From positions 42,011,980 through 42,075,979 of the forward strand of contig JAJKFL010000042.1 in NCBI GenBank assembly GCA_021186555.1: a stretch of DNA of 64,000 nucleotides, given 5' to 3'. Below are positions 1 to 10,015 of the stretch, piece by piece. The notes under the pieces are model-generated. The model was not told the origin of the DNA, did not search any database, and worked only from the letters and a program-made list of their open reading frames with translations. Each line of letters starts with the position of its first letter. The first letter of the stretch is position 1. The DNA comes from Reticulitermes speratus. Taxonomy: Eukaryota; Arthropoda; Insecta; Blattodea; Rhinotermitidae. The position numbers and the translations under genes are program-made.

Positions 1-292
1 ATGGGTCGCCTTCGGTGGGCTAGTGGTTAGCGTGCTCGCCACTGGGCCCAAGGTTTGCGGGTTCGATCCCGACCGAGGGCGATGGATTTTTAAGTGTGAT
101 AAAAATCCGGAGCACCACTTCCTTCGGAGGGGCCATTTCTCACCCAAGTCTCCTGACTGCCTGCCAGATGGCTCTGGCAGTCACATCAGGATTGAGTATA
201 ACTTGTGCGGTCAGTGGGCTGGTCACACGCTACATCAACGCACATGACCATAGAAACCTCCGCGATTGGAGCGACAAGGGAACTAACTAAAT
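1..292 (+). repeat. tRNA-derived SINE, family E (3' part missing)
   Basis: A tRNA-like head carries an A-box-like stretch (GGGCTAGTGGTTAGCGTG) and a B box (GGTTCGATCCC-like, 58-70). These are the internal RNA polymerase III promoter elements of a tRNA. The body continues with CACTTCCTTCGGAGGGG and CTGCCTGCCAGATGGCTCTG. The same head and body recur at 23519-23910 on this strand and at 11470-11843 on the other, which proves it is interspersed. This copy lacks the 3' section present in the 23.5 kb copy. Short open frames here are by-products of the repeat. Confidence 0.8.
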
Positions 293-338
293 GGTTTGGG
301 GCTGTGACTGATTGTTATTGTATCCGTAAATGATGATT

Positions 339-372
339 GTTGTGATGGGCCGTATGTTGTGATGGGCCGTAT
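339..372. repeat. 17-bp tandem duplication
   Basis: GTTGTGATGGGCCGTAT occurs twice, head to tail and without mismatch. It is a simple local duplication in non-coding DNA with no visible function. Confidence 0.85.
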
Positions 373-700
373 GTTTGACATTTCATACATTACTACTTAT
401 TGCCAGCGTCACAAAACATGTAGAAGGTAATTTGATCGCTGTAAATATTTTTCCGAAATATTTGTATTAGGAATATTTTCTTATAATTTACAAGAACCCA
501 TAGGAAAAAGGAATAGGAAAAAGTGGCTTATTTTTTGGTCACCCTTTTAAAACATATGCATTTTCCTTCAAATGTAACAGGAACGTTTTTCAATGAGAAC
601 ATTTTTAAGTTTCCACAGTTCTGCAGCAGGGAAAACGTAAGGTTCGATATGTAGGTTCTGTGTGATAGCCAAACGCTAGTGTTGTAACAGATATGCACAG

Positions 701-750
701 TGTTGTGTTGCGTTATGTTGTGTCGCGTTGTGTTGTGTTGTGTTGTGTTC
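701..750. repeat. TGTTG pentanucleotide repeat
   Basis: A low-complexity run built from TGTTG/TGTTGCG units. It is an ordinary microsatellite. Confidence 0.8.
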
Positions 751-959
751 TGTAGACCGCACGTTAACAGTGAATCTTAACCACCATGTTATTGTAAATT
801 TGTTAATAGCCTAGTTTTCCTTTCACAGGTTACATCGTTTATCTATCCGACTGACGCACAGTCATGCCAATATATGCATGTATCATCCTTGGTGTGCAGT
901 GGTGCTACTTTGATTCACGCATGTTTTATTCGAGTGTAATAAAACGATAATAAAGATAA

Positions 960-1075
960 TGTACGTAATTGGACACTGAGGATGACGCAGACAAAGGCGT
1001 CGAAACGCTTAGGCAGTCAAATAAATAACTTCATAAAGTCAGTTGGATTATTTAATAAATGTACTATAATACAGT
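960..1075 (+). ncRNA. Hammerhead-ribozyme-like motif in a repeat remnant
   Basis: The core runs 976-1006: CTGAGGA, a single T, the helix strand GACGC (984-988), an 8-nt loop, the fully complementary strand GCGTC (997-1001), then GAAAC. This matches the hammerhead catalytic core CUGANGA...GAAA with stem II closed by five Watson-Crick pairs. One T between CUGANGA and stem II departs from the textbook core and recurs in the other copies of this window. Penelope-like elements are known to carry such motifs. Stems I and III and the cleavage triplet were not resolved convincingly. The call is a structural inference and activity is unproven. Confidence 0.5.
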
Positions 1076-1245
1076 AAGAGATAAAGTCGATCTTGTCGTT
1101 GCCAATACAGTATTCCACACGTACGCGTTCACAATAGCCTCTCATTTACATTCAAATTGTTGAAATGCGAACGTCTGATATTTTAACCGTTTCAAACTCT
1201 GAGTCTCACAGCGGCCCTCCCCCCTTTTTGGGGAGGAGATGGAGA

Positions 1246-1522
1246 AGGGCCCCGCAGCAGTAGCTAGGGACGCAGCGCAGTCTTAAGGCTTATTGTGCAA
1301 CCCTGTGATGAAGATGAACAGAAAGGTGATCAGTTTTTTTTTCTCCAAGTAATGGAGCGCCGGTGGAATCAAATTGACAGGGGAAAACAGAAGCACTCGG
1401 GGAAACCCTGTCCCAGTGCCACTTTGTCCACCATAAATCCCACATGAAATGACCCGGGATCGAACCCGGGCCTCCGCGGTGGGAGGCCGGCGACTAACCG
1501 CCTGAGCCATGGCACGGCCCAA
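1246..1522 (-). repeat. tRNA-derived SINE, family A
   Basis: Read on the minus strand it begins GGGCCGTGCCATGGCTCAGG and has a B box GGTTCGATCCC (about 1455-1470). It continues through a body with CACTTTGTCCACCA on the plus strand, and ends near a GCTTATTGTGCAACCCT segment. Near-identical copies lie at 10016-10280 and 36140-36430, and truncated ones at 28832-29050 and 52430-52690. The tRNA-like head marks it as a polymerase III SINE mobilised in trans by a LINE. Confidence 0.88.
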
Positions 1523-1542
1523 GCGTATTTCTTACATTCTAT

Positions 1543-1545
<3 letters not shown>

Positions 1546-1585
<40 letters not shown>
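1546..1585. repeat. (TA)20 microsatellite
   Basis: An uninterrupted run of alternating A and T directly beyond the 5' end of the family A SINE. Confidence 0.95.
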
Positions 1586-1586
<1 letters not shown>

Positions 1587-1588
<2 letters not shown>

Positions 1589-2027
1589 GTAACGATACGT
1601 TTTCTAACAGAGCAGAATTTGAACTCTAACGGAGAAGCAAGCTAGACGTGCCTATACTTTATAGCTGGCTTACCAAAGCCAGCCAGGCCTGTGAAGAGAG
1701 CATAAGACATAATATTCTCACAGATTCAAGAAAGAATGGTTCTCTTTATATGTTCCGTGGTTTCTTCACTGACCCACAGCCTATCTCACGTTAGTCTTCG
1801 TTGACTTTTCGTATTACACTTTTGTCACTGTTCGACACTAACGAATTCTCAGAATCTGTGTGCGTAGTTAAACATACAAGTGAACAGTATTTGCTCAGTT
1901 GTAAAATGTTTAGCACTAAATTCATATTATAATAATCATGTGGATACAGCCAGCACTGATGTTATCAACACCTTCTTTGTGGTTCCGCCCTTCGCCGGTG
2001 TTTAATTACAGTCTGCTTCTTTCCTGG
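1587..2027. other. Unassigned intron-like sequence
   Basis: AT-rich DNA with no convincing coding frame, tRNA-like box or inverted repeat that I can see. Confidence 0.5.
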
Positions 2028-2117
2028 ATGGATTCGAATCCCGCCAGGGACAAGAGTTTTTGTCGTCTCCAAACGGTCCGCATCAGCTGTGGGGCCCACC
2101 CAGCATCCTATACAGTG
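2028..2117 (+). repeat. SINE family B, 5' half (split by a nested insertion)
   Basis: It contains a degenerate B box (GGATTCGAATCCCGCC), then the family B body with GTCTCCAAACGGTCCG and TGGGGCCCACCCAGC. It breaks off inside the CCTCCTATTCAATGGGTACC-type segment. The remainder of the same element resumes at about 2891, so these are two halves of one SINE. Confidence 0.75.
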
Positions 2118-2890
2118 GTTTTTATTTATTATCAACCAAGAAATGCGGTCAAATTGTCACAAATTCACAATAGTATATTCAAAAAACACACTACACTGCT
2201 ACATGTTTCGGACCTTACTGGTCCATCATCAGGGAGTACATCAGTCGTTGCTTACAACAATAATGTTTGGTCTAGTTGTACATGCAGAACTGCTGGTAAT
2301 TTTCCACGCAGTGAACTGTTACACAGTAGATTGGAGCGGCGTATGGATGGTTTAGGGGTGTTCGCGTTACAGTTAGACCGAACATTAACAAGTAATTGTT
2401 TTATGCAACGACTGATGTACGCCCTGATGATGGACCAGTAAGGTCCGAAACATGTAGCAGTGTTGTGTGTTATTTGAAATGTAAGGTAAAGTGGTCCCAT
2501 ACAGGCCTTGGCAGGCCCTTAGGGCTCCAGGAGGTTGAGGCTCCCAGGTTTTTAGACAATCGGCACATGAAGTTGGTAAGGTTGTCAGCCCTACGCACCG
2601 GCCGCCTTTACCCCCCAGGAAAGATTCCTGGTACTGATTTCTGTTAGAGGCTGAGTCGACCCCAGGGCCATAGTGCGACCGAAACGATTATGTCAATGAA
2701 AATTTCCAGTGACACCATCGGGAATCGAACCCGCGACGTTCCGGTTTGTAGTGTAGTGCCTCAACCAACTGCGCCACCGGGCGTCCCGTTATTTGAATGC
2801 ATTATTGTGAATCTGTGACAATTTGAGTGCATTTGTTGGTTGATATTAAAAAATCGAACTATATGAACAGAATGGAAAATATAAAATATT
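2118..2890. mobile_element. Inverted-repeat element with convergent hammerhead-like motifs
   Basis: The left arm (about 2118-2262) is the reverse complement of the right arm (about 2385-2481 plus 2800-2855). About 125 bp of unique sequence lies between them. Each inner arm has a hammerhead-like core: plus strand CTGATGA 2424-2430, T, GGACC, loop AGTAA, GGTCC, GAAAC 2447-2451; the mirror copy is at 2205-2232. A family C SINE interrupts the right arm at 2482-2787. The whole sits inside a family B SINE. Inverted terminal repeats with hammerhead motifs fit a truncated Penelope-like or related retroelement. A foldback DNA transposon is the alternative. Confidence 0.65.
2482..2787 (-). repeat. tRNA-derived SINE, family C, full length, with target duplication
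   Basis: On the minus strand the head reads GGTGGCGCAGTTGGTTGAGG (A box), with a B box GGGTTCGATTCCCG. The body includes CTGGGGTCGACTCAGCCT and CCTGGGGGGTAAAGGCGGCC. It is flanked by a direct repeat: GTTATTTGAAATG at 2469-2481 and GTTATTTGAATG at 2788-2799. This is a target-site duplication showing retrotransposition into the right arm of the inverted-repeat element. A second copy is at 37040-37350. Confidence 0.88.
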
Positions 2891-3050
2891 TAGTGGGTAT
2901 TGGGGGGTTATTACCTGGGGTAAAACGGCCGGGCCGTGAAGTTGACCGCTTACCTCCATTTAGTGCCGGGGTTTAGCATGAGTGGAGTTATACCTCTCCT
3001 CCCTGTACATGCTTCCATGGCGTGGAAGGGGAGGCCTTTACCTTTACTTT
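2891..3050 (+). repeat. SINE family B, 3' half
   Basis: It resumes with TACCTGGGGTAAAACGGCCG, then TGAAGTTGACCGCTTACC, GAGTGGAGTTATACCTCTCC and CATGGCGTGGAAGG. This is the order seen in the uninterrupted family B copies. It completes the element begun at 2028. Confidence 0.75.
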
Positions 3051-4440
3051 CTCTGTCCTAGACCACGGCAGTTCGATAGCAGGCAATGGACTTGGCCTTA
3101 TCTGGCAACAACAGTTTCAGCAGTGCTTCGCCATCGTTCTATCTGACGTCCGTAACATATTTGTCCTTCGGGGTTTATTGATCAGGCACTTCCAGCATTC
3201 TGTTTTGTGCCATTCTTTCCTCTTGTTCCGTCCATTTCCTTTACAGTATTCCATAGTTGTTTTGATATGTTATTCTACGTGTGCAACCTACTGATAGCCT
3301 GTCATTGAAACTCGCCATAGACTCCATCATTAGGCTTATTGCTCAAATGCATATAGTATATACCACATATACTGTTATATACCTGTAAATAATGAAATAA
3401 CAGCCTGTGTCCAAGCACCGATTAAGCCTGTACAGTACAGGTGAAATAGGTCGAAACACGTAGTTCTGTATAATAAATAGAATTTAGTTGTGTTTGGACG
3501 GATTTCGACTTGATTTTTGTTATAAACAACACAACGGGATGACATCCTTTAAAACAGGCGAATTTCTTTTTACGGATTAGAGCAATTTTTTTGCTTGCTT
3601 AGCGAATTTCAGATTTTGAGGAATAATTCTGATCCGTGACTTTAGTTACGTAGTCAGTGAGTTGGGCGTGCCATATTTCAGGCTGTTAGCAGCCAATTTC
3701 TCATCGCGGAAGTTCCGAATTCAATCTCAGTGTAGTCCGTGTAGGATATGTGGTGAGTAATTTGTCACTAGCCTAGATATTTGTCCGAATACTTCAATTT
3801 TCTTCCCCTTCCAGTTATCCTTCCACCAATGGACCATACTTATCTATCATTATGGACTGTTATAATACGCTCATTTAAGGCTGCAGTACCAAGGGGCTCG
3901 TTATCACACCACGCCAACAACAACAACTAGTTAGCTAATTATTTAGTCAGCAGAGCCCACGACTTGCCCACCGCGTCTCCTTCCCGTGTGTTACACTGCT
4001 TTGAAAGAACTGGCAGGCTCTAATACATTTCCCACTATGCTAACGTCTTATTTGTCTCATTCCACGAAATACCCTTTATTTTCCTCTGGAGTTGTCCTGT
4101 GTCACCCGGGGTGTAGGAACACTCGAGTGTTTGTCTTGAAGGTAAACAGAAGAGGAGTACAGAAGGTTGCTGCCAGATACTGCTGCACGACGGGGTTGTC
4201 CAACATCCAGTTACCTTCTTGTCAACAGACATTACGAAACACTACAGCGTGCAGAATATAAAACCGTCTGTAATTTTGTGTCGCCGTCAGTGTTATTTGA
4301 AGCAACATTACGCTCTTGAAGCTTATGTGCGCTATTTGTCTATGTGGCTTTGAATTTTGGGTAGATGAGGAAATGATGAATAGGCAGGGATATGGAAGGA
4401 AGCGGTCAATGATAATTTGATGTACTATCGTGACATTGTG
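3051..4440. other. Unassigned intron-like sequence with a weak repeat tail
   Basis: No coding exon was recognised. At about 3410-3500 a GGTCGAAACACGTAG segment resembles the region just 3' of the hammerhead-like motifs, but the CTGANGA part is not intact. It may be an old remnant of the same family. The rest shows nothing that I can name. Confidence 0.4.
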
Positions 4441-4725
4441 GGCCGGGATAGCTTAGTCGGTATAGCGACTCGCTACGTGCTGGAAGGTCCGGGGATCTAA
4501 TCCCAGTGGGGTGGAGGTTTTCCGCATTCGTCCAGACTGACCTGGGGCCCACCCAGCCTCCTGTAAAATGGATACCAGGTCTTTTTCTCGGGGGTAAAGG
4601 GGCCGGGGTCTGGCGTTAACACCCATCTCATCTAGCGCCGAAGTTAAAGAAAGAGTACAGCTATACCTGTGCTCGCCCTCTGAGTCTTCGTGGCCTGTTC
4701 TAGGGTGAACTTTAACTATCGTGAC
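4441..4725 (+). repeat. tRNA-derived SINE, family B, near full length
   Basis: The head is GCCGGGATAGCTTAGTCGG (A box), with the B-box region GGGGATCTAATCCC slightly decayed. The body has CCTGGGGCCCACCCAGCCTC and GGGTAAAGGGGCCGGGG, and the tail is GTTCTAGGGTGAACTTTA. The best match is 42607-42895. The B-box change suggests it is no longer transcribed by polymerase III. Confidence 0.88.
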
Positions 4726-5082
4726 ATTAACCTAGAGATGCTGAGGAAAACCGCGAAAATCCGTGGTCAGAACACTTAGTGACCCAGCAGAGATTTTAAT
4801 ATGGTACCCCCAGCTGATACCCACATCTTAAAATTGTGTATTTTTAGTTTCTCCGTTCATTTAAGTACATTCTGTATTCTTCCTGTCTTCTACGTTATGT
4901 TCTGAGAATGAGAAAATTCGTACAAAACTAGAGCTTCACCCAGTGTTTTTATAGGTGTGAAATTTGATTTTTTCCCTAAGGGAAGACAGAAGGCTGAGGG
5001 TGTTTAAGGCGAACATTTGGATCTCAAAGAGAATGGTAACAGCAGTGTGGATAAAATGACGTAATGAGGACCTTTATAATTT

Positions 5083-5450
5083 TAGGCGCGTTCGCAAAAT
5101 TGCGAAAAGCTACTATTAACATCGTCTTCTCTGTCCTTTCCATCTGTCCTTCCGCATAGAATAACTCGGCGGATTTTCATGAAAATTTATATTTGAGTAT
5201 TTTTTAAAAAATCTGTTCAAGACTTTGAAATTTGATTAAAATCTGACGAGAAGAACGGGCACTTTACATGAAGGCCTCTGTACATTTGTGGTATCTCGCT
5301 GAATTCTTCTTAGAATGAGACATGTTTCAGACAAATTTGTAAAGAAATCAAAACACACATTTTATGTTCAATAACCTTTTCCCGAAAATCGTGCCGTTAA
5401 TGAGATAATGTATAAAATATGGTAGAGCCAGAGGGAATAACTTTCGTCTG
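5083..5450 (+). repeat. Dispersed repeat G, copy 1
   Basis: It starts near GCAAAATTGCGAAAAGC and includes TTTGATTAAAATCTGACGAG, ATCTCGCTGAATTCTTCTTA and AATCAAAACACACATTTTATG. The same blocks occur in the same order and spacing at 45265-45625, with scattered substitutions. No coding frame, tRNA head or terminal inverted repeat is evident, so its class is unknown. Confidence 0.8.
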
Positions 5451-5589
5451 CCCCGCCTTTATTATCCTTCCTCTCATTTTCCCCGTAGAAACTTTACGAA
5501 TTTTAATTTCTGTGTTATGGTACATTTACTGGATGTGTTATTTAAATTAGACATTGCTCCTGTAATAGTTGCTAAGCTGCCATATATTT

Positions 5590-5850
5590 TAGAAGCGTTT
5601 TGAGCCAAGATTTCTAGTCGGTATTGTAACCAGACTACGGGCTCCGCGCCCGGGAAATCATGTTGTGATTCCCTGCAGGGGCAGACATTGCTATTTCTTC
5701 AACAGTGACAAGACCGGTTATGATGCCCACCCAGTTTTCTGTCGAATGGCTGCAGGGATGTTTTCCCCTGGGATTAAAGAGGCCGGGAGTGAATCTGACC
5801 ATCCACCACCATATAGTGCCCAAATTTATAATGCGCGGAGCAATATCTCA
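5590..5850 (+). repeat. SINE family B, degenerate copy
   Basis: It has an A-box-like stretch (CTAGTCGGTATTGTAACC), a GATTCCCTGCAGGGGCAGAC junction, GATGCCCACCCAGTTTTCTG and a GGGATTAAAGAGGCCGGG segment in family B order. It is more diverged than the 4.4 kb and 42.6 kb copies. Confidence 0.65.
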
Positions 5851-6409
5851 GTTCCCCATACGTCTTCGTGTCTTGATGCTTAGCGAATGTCAGGTACATG
5901 CTTAAATTCTCTTGTACCTATCTGTCATATCCTGCACACTGCGCTGGCTTCAGTCTCATTACTTGCACAAAGAAGTTTCCTATTAATGAAATTCCTGTGC
6001 CACAGAAGTCATACAGACAGAACCGTACTTCATTTTCCCCTCCATAAACTGTGGAAAAGTATTTTGAATTAAAGCGGTAGATCTAACACGATATCTGTGT
6101 TTTATATCGTGTAGGCCTTCCGCTTTTTTACACCTTTAACATGTTTTTAGAAAATAGAAAATTTTTATTTTTATTTTGGTGCCAAGTAGCGAGTACACCA
6201 GCCCGATATGAAATACAATTTATGTTGTCTCAACAGCACTGTACCATAAGGGTCGGAAACAGACGAAGTTAGCCCTATGCATAAGCAACATTCCATGAAG
6301 ATGTATGGGGGCAGTGAAGGTATAAGTCCAGGTATTCTTAAATTCGGTAGGTCCTATTAGATCGGGAGGTCTATATTGTATATAAAAGTTATTTTTATAC
6401 TTCACATAG
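5851..6409. other. Unassigned intron-like sequence
   Basis: No gene, tRNA-like box or clear repeat was recognised. The short open frames lack any family resemblance. Confidence 0.4.
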
Positions 6410-6595
6410 AACACTAAGCTTTCTTGCGAAAAACTAGTAGTTTGATGTTGTGTAGGGAAATAATGGCCATTTGTGTGAAGAATCGTATGCAACACATCAG
6501 AACGCGGTGCAGATAAAAGGCAGAGTTTTTGCTGATAAACCTGGAGGTATACTCTTGTGCATTAGCCACTAGGGTTTCAAGGGTTAAACAGGAGG
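6410..6595 (-). repeat. Dispersed repeat H, degenerate copy
   Basis: The segment TGTTGTGTAGGGAAATAATG and the CCACTAGGGTTTCAAGGGTTAAA end match the complement of repeat H, best seen at 38695-38890. A second minus-strand copy lies at 7280-7465. Confidence 0.5.
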
Positions 6596-6735
6596 CTGGA
6601 TGGACCCCGGAGACAGTTTGGTCGTTGTGCAAGAAGAGATAAACCTGTACCCCTTCCGGGAATCGAACCCACATTCCTGGGACGTCCCTCCCCTAGACTA
6701 GTCATTATACTGACATGCCCTGACGTGAGGCGCTT
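6596..6735 (-). repeat. SINE family B, truncated head copy
   Basis: On the minus strand it shows GTCAGTATAATGACTAGTCT, a B box GGGTTCGATTCCCGG, and a body cut off after CATCCAGCCTCCTG. The truncation point is within the conserved central part of family B. Confidence 0.6.
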
Positions 6736-7279
6736 TGGTTTAGCATAAAGAGTGGCCTCGTGTCGGACTGCTCGTATAGTTACAAAGATTGTTTTCGAAT
6801 CCACGTTCAAATCTGTTCTGAGGCACACAGTGTCTTATGGAAATGTTACAGGGTGATCCTTCCGAATGCAATCGTGAAGCGTATTGATATATTCTATGTA
6901 TTGCCAGACTTCGTACCGTAGGGGCTTAAAATTAATGTATATATTAAATGTCTGAATAAATGTCGAGGTTTTTTTTTTCTGGAAATAGTCGCACAGAAAC
7001 GTAAAGGTCGCCTTACAATCGAGCCCGTACGGCATTCCACAACACGTCAGGGCGCGGCATTTTTCAGTAAGTGCTGACTAATATGGCATGCTATAGCGAT
7101 GTTCGTTCTCCATCGGTACTGCAATGAAAGATTTAGTATTATTTGTATTGTGGTACATGCCTTTGTCTTTTATTATTTGTTGTTATATTTTATAAATATA
7201 ATGAGTTTTTCCTCAAAACACACCAGTGGGAACCGCCTTGTATTCGGGCTTATGTGGTGTATGGATATATATTCATTTT

Positions 7280-7465
7280 CTGTCGTACAGTAAACTCCCA
7301 ATCTCCATTATAAAGACCAGACAGTTAATGTTGCGTGGGGAAATAATTGGTGTTTATTGTGAGAATCATACGGACATTCGTACGTTCTGCGGGACAACGC
7401 AGAGTTTTTGAATGTTAAATGTGCTGGTACGTGTAGCAACCACTGAACTTTAAGGGTTAAAAATA
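7280..7465 (-). repeat. Dispersed repeat H, degenerate copy
   Basis: GGGGAAATAATTGGTGTTTA and the terminal CTTTAAGGGTTAAAA match the complement of repeat H (38695-38890). Diverged, with no coding content. Confidence 0.5.
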
Positions 7466-7499
7466 CTTGGAAAATTTAACCCCATTCATCATTACTTCT

Positions 7500-7745
7500 T
7501 GGAGCCGGAGTTGCTCAGTCAGTACAGTTACCAAGCTCCTTTCTGAAAAAACAGGGTTGGATTCCCGGTACGGGCAGATTTTTTAAATCACCACATCCAT
7601 ATCGGATCTGCAGTTGAGACAGCCGGTATTTAATGGACATTCACCTTTCTCTAATTCGGAAGTTATGAACGTGTGGAGCTATATTTCCAGCCCTTCCTGT
7701 AGTCGTGGTACTTAATTAAGCACATGACCAACTTACATTTTACCC
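7500..7745 (+). repeat. SINE family B, degenerate copy
   Basis: It shows GGAGCCGGAGTTGCTCAGTC, a GGTTGGATTCCCGG B-box remnant, a GGACATTCACC segment and a GTGTGGAGCTATATTTCCAG tail, in family B order but with internal losses. Confidence 0.55.
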
Positions 7746-8312
7746 CTTATACATGAATTCGTGTTCAAGCAGTGTCCACTTTACCACCAATACAAATTAT
7801 TATTGAAATCCGTTCAATAATCTAGAGATGGAACATCCTGAGTAAACGATGGAACCGACTTCTCTTATACGCTTTCGCTCCTCATACCTTGTTGGAAGAA
7901 GGTTGTGATGCAGCTGTCAGACGATCTGAAAATCGTGAAGACCGGTACTTGAACCAGTGATCCCCAGGCTAGAACACTGTGCGCTATTCAGCAGGTCGTT
8001 GTCAGGTCGATGAACTCCGCATGATGCATTCTTATCTTGCGTGCTTCAGTAGGGCAGAGATACTGTTTAAAATTAAATGCAGATTTAAATTTGAAGCATC
8101 AGTTTACTTATCATGTGGCCCTGCTCTCTTGTACCCTCAAAACGTGTAGCAGAAACTGCAACGGACAAACGAAACCTTATTTGTTTCATACAAAATCATA
8201 TTTTGCCCTCCGAGTGTGAATTATGACAAGTCCCTGTAACACTGACGATCTGAAGTGGCGAGGTTACAATAATGAAATCACTCGTTTCTAAGTGGCATTT
8301 CATCGAATGTTT

Positions 8313-8495
8313 CCGCCTTCTGGAATGTGACGCCGTATAGACTGGTATAAATTTACGGACGTTTGGAAGAACTTGCTGCCTCTGTCTTCGTGGTAATTTA
8401 TTCTATACCTTGAAGATGAATACGGCAAATTAGTCCGAAACGTCGGTAAATTTTTATTAGGGTAAACGGCGTCACATCCCGAAAGGCGGTAATCT
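8313..8495. mobile_element. Inverted-repeat element with decayed hammerhead-like motif
   Basis: The left end (TGGAATGTGACGCCGTATAG) is the complement of the right end (ACGGCGTCACATCCC region, 8468-8482), with TAAATTTACGGACGTTT facing AAACGTCGGTAAATTT. The inner right arm carries TTGAAGAT (8412-8419) and CCGAAACGTCGGTAA. Here the first C of CTGANGA is T and stem II is eroded, so it is probably an inactive copy of the family seen at 2118-2890 and 19361-19573. Confidence 0.6.
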
Positions 8496-8589
8496 TCGTA
8501 GCCACCGTTATCTGAGGCCTGGCATTAAATTTTTCTGTAACAACTTGGAAATGCTGACAGTGGCTGTTTAATCCAGTAAAGCCCGGAGC

Positions 8590-8810
8590 TTGCGTTACGT
8601 ATCACCAGAGTTGACATTAAAAAATTCCTTGTTCTGCCCACACAGTGTATTTTTGTGTTTTGTATGGATTTCAGAATAAACAGCGATAATTTCTGTATAC
8701 AGCACTGACTCATTTGTTTGTTATATACGAGACAGAGTGTGTTTACTGCGAGGTACGAGCTGGATCTTTAAATATAGTTCATGTTAACCGTAATCTTTAA
8801 ATGGTTAATA
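8590..8810 (+). repeat. Dispersed repeat H
   Basis: It contains CAGAATAAACAGCGATAATT, GAGTGTGTTTACTGCGAGGT and CTTTAAATATAG. The same blocks and spacing recur at 38695-38890 and 54890-55075, and more weakly at 55370-55640. It ends at an ATGGGTTAA/AAGGGTTAA-like motif. Its class is unknown. Confidence 0.75.
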
Positions 8811-9697
8811 TATAATTAACACGTCACTTTAGCGGAAGGCCACTGATAGCGATACACGACTGTAAACAAATATGCTCACTGCATGTAGCAGAATTGTTCT
8901 AGAAAAGCCGATAGTTGCTCAACTAGGCAAGATGTTTCCTGCATCTTGTGCAGCCCAAGTGTTCCTTATTGTAACGTGCACAAGAACTCGCCACTAGGTC
9001 CTATTCCGAGCCAAATGATTACATTTAATTCCTTTCATCCACATTTATTTACGGTCTGTGTTGCTGATATTTTTTTGCGACCGCCGAGCTGTTTCCGGCT
9101 GTCCCCGTTTCAGGTTTTCCAAGCAAAGCAATGGAGGCATTTTCTTTTCTCCCCCACCCCTCCTCAAATACGAGAAAGATAAAAAGTTACATTTTTCTGT
9201 GTAGCCAACTGTGGGTCGACTTCATACAAGTGAGGTGGGGATGTTCCTTTCACATTCTGCACACTAATGCGGGATATTATTGTGTGGAATATCGGATAAA
9301 AGGGGTGACGTGAAGTGCATTTAAGTGGCTCTGAACAGGAACCATTGGCGAGGTTTTGTGTTCGCGGTGTTGAATTTACGGGTTCTGGTACCAGAAATTT
9401 CAGTTGTTTTACGAAGTCCGAATTTAATCATACTCTCTTCAGGCTCTCAGACGCGCAGACGCTTGTCTGTAGATGGAATTTTAATCGTTACTTTTCGGCA
9501 AGGATTGCTTTTTTTGCTCTAATCGGCGCACCTTCAAATACACATCGCCGTAAGTCCCATGGAAGGTGGGGGTTTCGACACTCGAGGCTTCTAACTCTTT
9601 GCATGCTATTTTATTTCCCTCCACCACCTTGCGGCCTATGTCAACCAGCCTGAAGCCTTTGTCGCTAGCGACACGTGGTTGTCACTACCGCCAATTG
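8811..9697. other. Unassigned intron-like sequence
   Basis: The longest open frame (9315-9653, 112 codons) has no domain or composition that suggests a protein. It is not flanked by recognisable splice or promoter features. Confidence 0.4.
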
Positions 9698-9998
9698 AAA
9701 AAGCCGGGATAGCTCGTTCGATATAGTGACTAGGCTACAGTTTGGAAAACTGAGTCTTCGGAGTTTGGTTCCCGACGGGGACAAGAGATATTTTTCTCCT
9801 CCAAAACATCCACATCGGTTATGTGATCTGAGCGGTACCGGCCGCTGCTTCCCTAGGACTAAAATGGCGATGACATGCAGTCGACCCTTCATCTTTACCT
9901 AGTGCCGTGGTCAAAACGCCTAGAACTATACCCAGTGTTCCTTCTCTATATATCTTCATGGCGTGATGTGTAAACAAGCAGAGGCCAACTTTGTTATA
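9698..9998 (+). repeat. SINE family B, diverged subfamily
   Basis: The head is AAGCCGGGATAGCTCGTTCG, with the B-box region GGTTCCCGACGGGGACAAGAG. The body includes TCCAAAACATCCACATCGG and the tail includes CTTCATGGCGTGATGTG. It belongs to the variant with a GGCAAGGGCAAAACGTCC-like junction also seen at 34905-35060. Confidence 0.72.
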
Positions 9999-10015
9999 TT
10001 GTACATTTTTTTCTT

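Noticed and set aside
1938-2441. 167-codon plus-strand open frame
   Set aside because: It crosses from a SINE B into the inverted-repeat element and has no protein similarity that I can recognise.
9315-9653. 112-codon plus-strand open frame as a small gene
   Set aside because: There is no recognisable domain, composition bias or splice context, and this length is expected by chance across 64 kb in six frames.
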